From: Datisca glomerata
Taxonomy: Eukaryota; Streptophyta; Magnoliopsida; Cucurbitales; Datiscaceae
NCBI GenBank assembly: GCA_003255025.1
Contig: QANY01009002.1
Span: 1,095,661-1,159,660 of the forward strand
DNA: 64,000 bases
Direction: 5' to 3'
Part shown: positions 22,371 through 31,349 of the stretch, piece after piece
Numbering within the stretch: position 1 is the stretch's first letter
Layout of the letters: the number at the start of each line of letters is the position of its first letter
Position numbers and translations under genes: made by a program
Notes under the pieces: model-generated
Told to the model about the DNA's origin: nothing
Seen by the model: only the letters and a program-made list of their open reading frames with translations
The model's database searches: none

Positions 22371-23179
22371 AGAAAACTTTACTTATTTATTTCAAGTTCA
22401 ACAATTTACTTATTTATTTATTATTTACATTAAACTTATGTTTTATTTCTTATTTTATTTACTGTTTAACTCACTCCAAGACTCACATTAAACTATGACT
22501 GAGGATGGATGGGTTAAATTGAACACGATGGACCTTGTGTTTTGGCTTGTGGACTAACCATGACTAAGAATGGATGTTTTATACTATGAACTCTATTTTA
22601 ATTTTAGTGATATTTGGAATACAATTTTTTTAGACAAATACTTGAATACAAATACAATTAAAATTTTAGTTGTATTTGTAGTCAAGTATTTGATTTAACC
22701 TAGAAAAATGGTTTAACCCAAAAAAATATATTAGGGCTGCAATATCATATTTTATAGAATATGATTTAACCTAGAAAACGGGCCCAAAAGCCTAAAATCA
22801 GCCTTATTAATCTAACTAAAAAAATGTCAAATTCAGCCTAAAATCCTTTAAAAAAGGCCCAAAAATGTTCAGAAACAGCCCAAAAAAGGGGAAAAACCCG
22901 TTCCCACCCTTCCCAACCCCCGTCTCATCCCGCTCGGGATTTCTCCTCTAGAAGGGACGGGACTAAAAAAATTTTCCAGTCCCGAACACACCCCTAACCC
23001 ACCTTGACAACGAAGGCCAAGAAAATACAAAAGCGGACAATTTAAAATCTCAGTAATAACTAAGCCTAATTTATAGGCATAAACAAAAAAAACTAAACTC
23101 ACCGAGCCGCATATTATGACCAATTGAAATAAAAACAAAGAACACCTATTAACAAAAGAGACAAAAAAAATTTCGCACA

Positions 23180-23410
23180 TAAACATGGAAGCCACGTTTC
23201 ATACAATAAGAAGACAAAAACAGGTACACTCAAACAACACCTACACGTGTCAAAAATCTTTCCTACCTCTCTTAGGGGAAAGATGTAATTGAAGAAAATG
23301 ACAAACATAACACAATTCAAAACGATGAGAATCCCAAACGACAACAGAAAATCCACATAACATAATAATCTTATAACTATAAAATAGCAGAACCCATGAT
23401 GTCTTTTTTT
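23180..23410. repeat. Non-coding repeat unit, block a, copy 2
   Basis: Matches 17970-18236 in the same orientation (ATACAATAAGAAGACAAAA, CAAAAATCTTTCCT, TTGAAGAAAATGACAA, AATCCACATAACATAATAAT). It follows block c (22983-23085), giving the order b-[hAT]-c-a. Confidence 0.75.
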
Positions 23411-24180
23411 ACAATCTGTCCTAAGCCACCGATTATCAAAAGTAATGGATAAATATGTTTTTCCCATGCGGTATTTAAAATCCATAAAAATTATGAAGAT
23501 ACAATTCTTTTTATATTAATATTAATCAACAAAAAACAAAATTAAACAATAAAGAGAGAAGAAAACCGAAAAGAAGCACACCGAAGAGGAAAGAAGAAAA
23601 AGAAAGACCAAGAAGCAGAAAGAACAAAAAAAATCAAAACGAAAAACAAAAACAGAGAAGAAAAAGAAACACACAAAAAATAAACAGAAAAAATTATACA
23701 CAATTTTTTTTATATCAATGAACGAAAAAAAAATCAAACAATAAAAACAAAAACAGAGAAGAAGAACAAAAGCAAATCGATAATCACAAAATCACAAGCA
23801 ACAAAAAAACGTGAGACATCACCTGGATTTAGAGACGAAAGAAGGAGAAGGATCAAAACGGTCGAGCAAAACAAACCCCCCACCAAAAGCCCACTGCCGC
23901 CGAACAAGAGGAGGAGAAGCGAAGAACGGTTGAGATGAAAGTCAATAAACAGTTCAGATCAAAGTACATAAACGGCTGTGATGCATTGACAGGTCTAAAT
24001 CAGAGCAATCAACGGGTCATAATCAGTCGACAATTTAAAGAATTGTAATGACTAAGATACCCCCAATTTAACCTAAAATTACAGCCCATCTCAGACTATA
24101 ATAAAAGACAGCTCAAAATCGTGATTAAGCCCAAATCAAAGGAACAAAAGAGGCAACAAAGTGTGAGGGTCGCTAAAAAA
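23411..24180. other. Purine-rich non-coding stretch upstream of the DUF1644 gene
   Basis: Long A-rich/GA-rich strand asymmetry (about 23520-23800), then unique sequence. No gene was recognised. A short GGTTCGGTTCG...GGTTTCGGTCACGGG segment at 24208-24280 looks like a trace of the GGTTCGG-type MITE family near the presumed promoter. Confidence 0.4.
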
Positions 24181-24478
24181 ATTAAAAATCTTATTTATCT
24201 CTCTTTCCGGTTCGGTTCGATTAAAAGCACGCGAACCTAAATAAAAGACTGAACCAACTCAGTTAGGTTTCGGTCACGGGTCGTGTGACACATGTATTCC
24301 TAACAATTTTCTCTTTTTGCAGACGAGTCCTCTTCTTCTTTTGTCTATTGTTGTTTTTTTGTCAAATTCCCTTTGTCTATTGTTTTACTCTCCTTTCCTC
24401 TGTGCCAATACTGATTTCCGAAACGCTAGTCTCGAAGTTTCGTAAAACTCGCATCCTAGGTCCACGATAAAAGCTCCG

Positions 24479-25599
24479 GTAAGCGCAAACGATGGTTTTT
24501 GGAATTTTTATTGCAAATAATTATCTTTTCAGCTGATTTGACTATATCTTCAACATATAATGATCATTCTATGAACATTTTTCCATCTTTTCTTTTTATT
24601 ATGTGCATTATATATTATCTGATCGTGGTATTAGCCTGGATTTAGTTCCCTTTCGTCAGGTTGTTGGTATTTTTCCAAACCCTTTTGATTGATTCTCAAT
24701 TCGGTACAGAATTTTGTAGGAGAAGTTTTAAGCAATTGGACTATCAATTTTGTTTATTGGATTTTGAAGATAGATGACTGAATAGGTATTGCAATACTGG
24801 AGAACGAGAACGTCATTTAGAAGGTGTAAAATCTCCCTTACGTTCAAAATCCGTAGAAATCCTTTTCTCTTTCATCTAATTGGGTATTAAGTATCAAGGA
24901 GGTTTTAGATTCTGATTTTTTTAATTCAGCCAACTCGGTTGTTGTACTGCCGATTACATTTTGTATCTTACTTTAATAATTCGAATGGAATATATGTCTA
25001 CTGCGGTATCTGTAATTAGACCATGTTAGCTTTTAAACCAATGTTTCTAAGACTTCCTTTGAGTTACGGTTTTTTTCAGTTTACTTTCCCTTTTGTCATG
25101 GTCGTAAGAACATTTTATGAAAGAGTATTGTTTTTCACTTGCATGCTCTCTTGATTAGAATTTGCTTTCATTTTTGTTGGTGACTTATGATTAAAGGCAT
25201 TTCATATTTACTTTTAAATTGGATTACTACCTGCTTCCCTGAGCATAATTTTCAAAACTTCTATGACATTTTATACTCTATTTTGCAACTAAATTGCTCA
25301 AGGGTTTTTGTGTTTACACATTCATGAGAAACGACTTAACATGACAAAAGAGAGGAATGTGTGCCTAGATATTCGATTATTGAACCATAGCATCGTATTT
25401 GTTTGATATCTGATGAGTTTTTCTTATTCGATATAATAGTTCACTTGCAACTAAATGTAACTGAACAAATACATGACTAATTGTAGGTATAACAAGTGTG
25501 AGGTGTTCTTATGCATCATTTATCTGGTGACTCGTGTTTAAAATTTTTTTTGCATAATCATAAAGCTTTCTATTGAGTGCCATTTTTTATTTTTTATAG
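24479..25599 (+). other. 5' UTR intron of the DUF1644 gene (predicted)
   Basis: A strong donor (CTCCG|GTAAGCGC) at 24479 and an acceptor (TTTTTTATAG|G) ending at 25599 enclose T-rich intron-like sequence. A CT-rich leader with TTCTTCTTTTGTC lies just upstream (24300-24478). The start codon is 18 nt after the acceptor. Long leader introns are common in plant genes and often raise expression; whether this one does is unknown. Confidence 0.6.
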
Positions 25600-25616
25600 G
25601 ATAATTATCTGAAGAA

Positions 25617-26858
25617 ATGCCTAAGGTTAGAAGATTGAAATCTTTGTCTTTGGAACGGTCCAAGACATCTCCATATGCATTCAGCTCCGAGAATGCAAAT
25701 CAATACCAAATCCCAAATCCATTGGAATCAGCTGAGGATGTGAAAGAATGGGAGGAAGCTAGGTGCCCCATTTGCATGGAACACCCACACAATGCTGTTC
25801 TTCTAAAATGCTCCTCCCACGAGATGGGTTGCAGGACATATATATGCAATACAAGCTACCGGCACTCAAATTGCCTCGACCAATTTCGTAAGTCATTTGC
25901 ACAAATGACCTCCGCTACACAAGTGCAAGTAATTCATCAAATTGCCTCCACTACACAATTGCAAGAAACTCCTCTTTCAAGGATAGCCTCTCACGCACAA
26001 GGGAGTGAGTTGTCACCACCTGACCTATCAATGGCTTGTGAGAGCCAGTCCCAACCAAAGCTTTTCTGCCCACTTTGTCGAGGAGAGATATACGGCTATA
26101 TTGTAGTAGAGCCTGCTCGTATGTATTTGAACACCAAAGTAAGAAGTTGTTCTTCTGAGACATGTGATTTTAGTGGGACATACTCTGAACTTAGAAAGCA
26201 CGCAAGGTCTGAACATCCTTTTGTTCGGCCATCTGATGTGGACCCTACAAGACACGAGGAGTGGATGAAGTTGGAGCGTGAAAGGGAGTTTGAGAATGTG
26301 CTTAGCTTAATCCAATCAGACTATGTTGAAGACAGTGACCTAGATCCCTTTTCATCATCTAACATTTCGGCATCATCCTTTGTTTCTGACGTATATGGTT
26401 CAATGGTAGACTTAATTTTGACTCGCTTCTTGGATGCTTCAAGAGATTCTCAGTACAATGACATAAGGATAGACAGGTGGTTGAGAGGACCAAATGGTAT
26501 TGAAAGTAATCGTGTAACTGGACGGAGAAACAATTCCACAGCTGAGACAATGCATCATGCCCAACATTCTCAGCATCGTAATCAAAGATCGTCACGTAAT
26601 ATGCCTCGATCCCAGCATCTTAGGTGGAGGAGTCAAACACCATTGGAGAGATATCAAAGCTTGACAGGGACAGATAGTGTGCCTCAAGCCAGGGCACGAC
26701 TGCAGAATGGAAGTGAGTCAGAAAATATATCTCGTGCTTCTTGGTGGACAAGTCGAACACCATTGGAGCAGAATCAGAGCTCATTGGATACCATGCCTCG
26801 TGCTTCTCGGCTACGATGGCGGAATCAAAGATGGTCGTTGAGTTATAATGATAGGTGA
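25617..26858 (+). CDS. DUF1644 zinc-finger protein, 413 aa, single coding exon
   Basis: The protein begins MPKVRRLKSLSLERSKTSPY. At about residues 50-90 it carries a split RING-like cysteine cluster: ARCPICMEHPHNAVLLKCSS, then GCRTYICNTSYRHSNCLDQF. A second set follows at about 150-200 (LFCPLCRGEIYGY, then CDFSGTYSELRKHARSEHP with a C2H2-like finger). This order defines the plant-specific DUF1644 family, some rice members of which are linked to abiotic-stress and abscisic acid responses (family knowledge). The C-terminal third is low-complexity, rich in Ser, Arg, Gln and His, and partly repetitive (RSQTPLERYQS, TSRTPLEQNQS). The frame is unbroken. The start is chosen as the first ATG after the leader intron. 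RNA- or protein-binding is suspected for the family, but the molecular role is unknown. Confidence 0.93.
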   Translation: MPKVRRLKSLSLERSKTSPYAFSSENANQYQIPNPLESAEDVKEWEEARCPICMEHPHNAVLLKCSSHEMGCRTYICNTSYRHSNCLDQFRKSFAQMTSATQVQVIHQIASTTQLQETPLSRIASHAQGSELSPPDLSMACESQSQPKLFCPLCRGEIYGYIVVEPARMYLNTKVRSCSSETCDFSGTYSELRKHARSEHPFVRPSDVDPTRHEEWMKLEREREFENVLSLIQSDYVEDSDLDPFSSSNISASSFVSDVYGSMVDLILTRFLDASRDSQYNDIRIDRWLRGPNGIESNRVTGRRNNSTAETMHHAQHSQHRNQRSSRNMPRSQHLRWRSQTPLERYQSLTGTDSVPQARARLQNGSESENISRASWWTSRTPLEQNQSSLDTMPRASRLRWRNQRWSLSYNDR

Positions 26859-27420
26859 TGACAGAATCAGGTTTTCTAGATGATCTTGCTTGTGGAAAGC
26901 TTACGAATTTCTCTTAGATTATGGCAACTTATGGAACTTCTGTCTAGATTTCTTTTCTTTTTTTCTTTTATCGCAGATTAGATCATAAGAACTGATTCAT
27001 GATTCCTTTTTGCTGTGTGATTTAAAATATGATCGACAGAAGTTTATATTTACAAATCTGAACTTTTGTACTCAGCAGGTAAAAATATTCTCCTGATTTC
27101 TCGATTGATGTGACATGTTTTGTCTATTCATTCTTTTTAGGATCATCAGATGGTTTTGTCTATTCATTCTGTTTAGGATCATCCAAATGTGTAAAAGATG
27201 TTGACCGCACTTAAAAATGAGCATATGAGATGAAAATTAAATTAACATTTTCAATAAATATAAAGATTTAGATTAAATAATAATTGAATTTGATAACTGT
27301 TTTAAAATAAGCTTTCAAGAAATTTATGTTAGAAACATTGTTTTCACTTTTTATTAGATAAGAAAACTGATTTTCAAACTACAACACTGAATGGAAATGG
27401 GATACTTTGTACCATTCAAG
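26859..27420. other. 3' flank of the DUF1644 gene
   Basis: T-rich presumptive 3' UTR. TTTTGTCTATTCATTCT..TTAGGATCATC occurs twice (about 27119 and 27155). No further gene is visible. Confidence 0.5.
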
Positions 27421-27540
27421 TCTGAACAATAGATATTGTTCCGAGGTCTGAACAATAGATATTGTTCCGAGGTCTGAACACTAGATATTGTTCCGAGGTC
27501 TGAACACTAGATATTGTTCCGAGGTCTGAACACTAGATTT
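27421..27540. repeat. Minisatellite, 26-bp unit, about 4.6 copies, unit palindromic
   Basis: Units start at 27421, 27447, 27473, 27499 and 27525 (partial). The core GAACAATAGATATTGTTC has 7-bp arms that are perfect inverted repeats around a 4-base centre. Units 3-5 read GAACACT, which breaks one pair of the stem. Confidence 0.95.
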
Positions 27541-27960
27541 CTCCAAAGCCCCACTCTATCAACTTCAAAGAAAATATATGATGCCACTCTCTGCAAATGA
27601 AGAAGAATTGTTTTGTGATATCCTTCGGCCGTGTGGCCATAAGGTTTCATTTTTCACATGTTAAAAAATATTTTTCTTATTAGTGTTTATGGTGGTCTTC
27701 AAGATCTTAAATTTGCCGGTGCTCGATTCCTTGAAAAATAAGTGGTTAAAAATATAGCTAGGCCAAAAGGATAAAATAAAAAGAACAGAAAAGAACATGA
27801 TCTTGAGGGGTGTTACTCTACACGTTTGGATTTTTTCCTACTGTCTTGCCTAAGGTTTGCTAACCTCAGCTTTGGACGGTACTGTCCCCTGCACACAGCT
27901 TTTTGGTGGTCATTCCTCTTTTCACTATGGTAGTTCGTCAACTTCGTCTTCTTCTGGTTA
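27541..27960. other. Non-coding stretch
   Basis: No gene or repeat boundary is recognisable between the minisatellite and the gypsy gag relic. Confidence 0.4.
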
Positions 27961-27974
27961 CCAATATTACTCCA

Positions 27975-28690
27975 TTTTTCACACAGCGTTGATGTATCTA
28001 TGTATTCTAGACCGGAGTTCTTTTAGTAAAATAGGCTCAATCTTTGCCATTGACCACTTCATTCTCAATTGAATTATCCGTGTCATCAGAGCTGCCAACA
28101 TTGTATCATCACCAAAGTGGTCTACTTTCAGTGTTTCTGTGTTAAACTGCATCATGTATTCTGTCAAGCCTCCTTCCTATGTTTGAAGGTTATTGGGTAG
28201 GAACACGGTCTCCTCTGCTCTCGTCCTCCTAAGAACTTCCCCATGAATGACTGGAGAGCTCAGAGAATGAATGATAGAGCTCGATTTGAGTTGGCGCATC
28301 CATTTTCTTGCAGCTCTGGTGAGCGTCAAATGATAGACTTTGCAAATAAGGTGTCCTGATATGTGTTGCAGGTCCATCCACGTGAAAGAATATCTAGATG
28401 CTCTAGTTGGTTTTTCGTCCCATCATAAGAAATGATGGCCGACATCTTTGAACTTGGGTGGCAGCTCCGCCTCCTCTATCTCTGCAGAGAACGGGGACTC
28501 GTTCTGTTCTAATAGAGCATCAATTGACACTCCTCCTACCATTCTTAATTGCTTGCAATTCTTCCTTCACTTTTTTATCCGTGATCAGGGCTAGACGCTC
28601 TCTGCATTGTTTTCCGCTTGGTCTGCTTGCCTATTAGGTCGGGCATAACATGTTTCCTTGTCCTTGACTTTCTCTTTCTCATCCATAAAA
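27975..28690 (-). pseudogene. Ty3/gypsy retrotransposon gag fragment
   Basis: The minus strand reads, in order, SPFSAEIEEAELPPKFKD (about 28510-28450), VYHLTLTRAARKWMRQL (about 28345-28290), LTEYMMQFNTETLKV (about 28170-28125) and WSMAKIEPILLKEL ... HRYINA (about 28060-27980). These match the capsid-like retrotransposon gag domain of plant gypsy elements ('PPKF...', 'FPLTLTGPARKWF..L', 'L..Y..RF..E', 'A..YI'). Stops and frame changes separate the blocks. No protease or pol sequence follows, so it is a fragment. A copia 3' end abuts its upstream side. Confidence 0.75.
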
Positions 28691-28705
28691 AAAGGATATT
28701 GCATC

Positions 28706-28966
28706 TGAAAGAGTTAAGAAGAAGAAGAGAAGTTAAACAGGAAAGAAGAGCATTTGATTTTGCAGAATTGTCTCTATTATAGAGAGAAGACAAGCCTTTA
28801 TAGACAGGCAGTCGAGAGAGAGAATGAAGTTACAACCAACTAACTAAGCCTAACTATATCAGTTGTGTAAAGCTAACTAACACTTTGACAGCTTGGCTCT
28901 TCTTAATGAGGTGTAATCTTCACTTCACTCTTTAGACACGTAAGCAAGGCTGCATTACTCTTATCA
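28706..28966 (-). repeat. 3' LTR of a truncated copia element
   Basis: Reading the minus strand, a purine tract (AAGGGGA, about 28967-28973) is followed at once by TGATAAGAGTAATGC. About 260 bp later the sequence ...AACTCTTTCA could be the LTR end (TG...CA form). A TATA-like CTATAAAGGC lies inside, near 28796. The far boundary is inferred, since no second LTR is present. Confidence 0.6.
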
Positions 28967-29450
28967 TCCCCTTCAAGTGAAAGGAGGTGTCAACCAACTT
29001 GAGCTTGGATTTCAAGTACTGAAACCTAGAGGAAGACAGAGGTTTAGTAAGATTGTCTGCCAACTGATCAACAGAGGGGACATACCTAACTTGAAGCTGT
29101 CTTCGAAGAACTCTTTCTCTAATAAAATGGATGTCCAGCTCAATATGCTTGGACTTAGCATGTAATACTGGATTCGAAGCAAGAGCAATTGCACTGACAT
29201 TATCCACCCAAAGAATAGGAGGTTGAGTAGGAGAGAAAGATAACTCAGATAAAAGGCTTTGAATCCAGGTAACTTCTGCTGCAGCATTTGCCATTGATCT
29301 GTACTCACTCTCAGTACTAGATCTGGATACAACACCGTAGTTCTTAGATGACCAGGAGATCAAGCTTCCACCAAGAAACACCATGTAAAAATATTCGTAG
29401 AGCTGGGCAAAGTTAATGCGATAGCAATACGTCTCTAATTCCAAAGCGCA
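28967..29450 (-). pseudogene. Ty1/copia RNase H 3' end, truncated element
   Basis: The minus strand encodes the terminal RNase H part of a copia polyprotein: LISWSSKNYGVVSRSSTESE, YRSMANAAAEVTWIQSLL, LWVDNVSAIALASNPVLHAK, KHIELDIHFIRERV and VDQLADNLTKPL. The catalytic-region order is right and the frame is open to the stop, but everything upstream of about 29450 (reverse transcriptase, integrase, gag) is missing. It belongs with the LTR at 28706-28966. Confidence 0.9.
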
Positions 29451-29884
29451 TATGCAACAACCCCATGAAAAATAAACAAAAAAAATCGTTAATCAGAAGA
29501 CGAAGACCAAAGAGCAAATACAAAAGGAAATAGTCATCCTAGTAGATGATGAGAACAAAAGAAAACATGGTAGAACAATAGAACACATGTCTGTCGTATC
29601 CTGACATAAAAGAAGATTTGGATCACAAAAGACCATGTAGATCATGTAGGATGACTACATGGAGATTTTGCGAATTTGGAGAAGACATTGGTAAAGTTGT
29701 GAAAGTTGAAGGGCAAATGATGAGAATGAAATGACCTTAAAATAATAGTAATGTCAATAAATAGTTAATTTTAAAAAAAAGAATCATAAAAAAAATGTCA
29801 AATATAAAAAACATAAAAAAATAGCCCGGCAACACAACTTTTGAAAAAAAAAAGAACTTCCATGCGTAAAAAAAAATTGGCCAC
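29451..29884. other. Non-coding stretch
   Basis: A-rich sequence without recognisable coding, RNA or repeat ends. Confidence 0.4.
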
Positions 29885-30370
29885 TTTTTCTGAGTAGTTT
29901 ATATAATATATACAGTGTATATTATATAAATTTGTTGACAAAAAGTCGAAACTTCATTGGCGAACGTGGGTGACTGTTTTTGCACGAGATTTTTTTTTCT
30001 TTAAATTTAGGTGGTTATTTTTTATTTTTCTTTCATACTTTATCATTTTTTATATTTTTTAAAATAATTTATTCTTGATGATCACCCCTTTAAATAAGGG
30101 AGAACTACATCACCCAAATGGATCATCTATGTACATAAATAGCCCATAAATTTAAAAGTTAAAAAATGGGTGACAATCAAGAATAGTCATTTTTAAAAAC
30201 AATAATAATAAATGGCCAAGGATGGAACAGATATAAAAATTAGCCACCCAAAATTTGAAAAAAAACAAAAAAATTGTGCCAAAGTTTATGTCATACATAC
30301 TGTATATTTAAATATATTATAAAAATTATACAATAATATAATAAATATATTATATAAACTGACGAAATAT
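29885..30370. mobile_element. AT-rich fold-back MITE
   Basis: The halves are imperfect reverse complements. 29996-30085 (TAAATTTAGGTGGTTATTTT ... TTATTCTTGATGATCACCC) pairs with 30167-30262 (GGGTGACAATCAAGAATAG ... AGCCACCCAAAATTTG). Outside these, AGTTTATATAATATAT on the left pairs with ATATATTATATAAACT on the right. No coding. The element at 48250-48605 has the same plan. Confidence 0.65.
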
Positions 30371-30726
30371 AAGTACCGGTGCACGTGTACTCGAGACTCT
30401 CACCGCGAGAGTTCACTTTTTTTAAAAATAGTGTCTAGAGACTATTTTTGATATTTTCATATTTATGATATTTTTAATAAATTTTTTTAAATTGACTATT
30501 TATTATATTACTGGCCGCCAGTCCACTACCACAATTATCTTTTTGTTTTTTGTTTTGACCTTTTTACTCTCGTTTAAAACATTTTACCCTGCAATTGCAA
30601 TTATCTCTCGATGTTCAGTCTCTCTCTTTCTCATCTCTATCGAATTTCAGCTCTCGATTTCAGTCTCTCTTCTCTCATCTCTGTCAATTTTCAGTCTCTC
30701 TATTTTCAGGCATTTTGATTTCTACC

Positions 30727-31015
30727 ATGGAGCGTCCAGCTCCTAGTACTGACCCTCGTCCCCATCATAGCGGTGGCGCTACTAGTGGCCGTACAGACTG
30801 TTGGAGCGACGATGCTACTGGTGAATGTTCGTCTTAACCGTGGCAATCTCTGTTAGAACGTCTGGAAGAAGGTCGCTGGCGATATCAACGCCCACCGGAA
30901 CGGCGTCAACCTGGAAAACGAGTGTCCAGGGCAAGTCGTGTCCATACCTTGAAGAAGAAGTACAAGCTCCAAAAAACAAATCCTCCTCCATTAAGAGTGA
31001 CTGAAAGAAGAAAAT
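30727..31015 (+). pseudogene. Trihelix transcription factor gene fragment (N-terminal DNA-binding domain)
   Basis: An ATG at 30727 opens MERPAPSTDPRPHH and reaches TDCWSDDAT, which matches the first helix of trihelix (GT-factor, 6b-interacting-like) domains ('DCWSEDAT'). The next parts of the domain are in other frames: RLNRGNLC (near 30830; a stop follows), VWKKVAGDINAHRNGV (near 30860), and then VHTLKKKYKLQK (near 30940), matching 'RIDTLKKKYKLEK'. Frame changes and a stop make it non-functional. A CT-rich leader-like segment precedes it (30600-30720). The copia element at 31141 lies just downstream and may have interrupted the rest. In the family such proteins bind GT-rich promoter elements. 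Confidence 0.7.
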
Positions 31016-31135
31016 CTCCATTGAAATTTTGAATGAATTAAATGATTCAGGCTTTTATTTTAACATTCATGCTGAATGTGCGGACGGTGAGATTTTTGAA
31101 TCCATATTAATGTGGCCAGTTAATGCCCCAACGAC

Positions 31136-31140
31136 CTATC
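31136..31140. other. Target-site duplication (left), CTATC
   Basis: Five bases directly before the left LTR, identical to 36065-36069 directly after the right LTR. Five-base target duplications are standard for copia integrases. Confidence 0.95.
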
Positions 31141-31342
31141 TGACAACTTTTGGTAAATCTGTATATTCCTTCATCGTAATCTTAATAGAGATGAAAAAAT
31201 ACATAGATAGAAGATAATTGGAAGTTATTCTAAGATATATAGCGGTTATAGCTTGAATAACTGACCCTTGAAACAAGATATTTACATTTAAAAAACCATC
31301 CCTATAATCTTGCTATGATTCTAATGACAACTCACGCCAACA
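31141..31342 (-). repeat. 3' LTR of the copia element
   Basis: 202 bp, from TGACAACTTTTGG to ACTCACGCCAACA as written on the plus strand. It pairs with 35861-36064. Confidence 0.95.
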
Positions 31343-31349
31343 CTCCCCC

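Larger units (their letters stand above)
19216..22990 (+). mobile_element. Decayed hAT transposon inserted in a non-coding repeat
   Basis: The boundaries come from the uninterrupted sister copy at 18285-18535: repeat block b stops near 19215 and block c resumes near 22983. Both ends are full of GGGAC/GTCCC words (GGGACGGGACAGGACACGGG on the left; CGTCTCATCCCGCTCGGGAT on the right), typical hAT subterminal repeats. The right end is ...CACACCCCTA. The left terminal repeat and the 8-bp target duplication have decayed beyond recognition. The transposase lies at 20386-22370. Confidence 0.75.

Noticed and set aside
23522..23737. 71-codon Phe/Ser/Val-rich minus-strand frame
   Set aside because: Produced by a long purine-rich run; composition is not that of a protein.
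27421..27540. A CRISPR array
   Set aside because: The units are contiguous 26-bp tandem copies without variable spacers, in a plant nuclear context with no cas genes.
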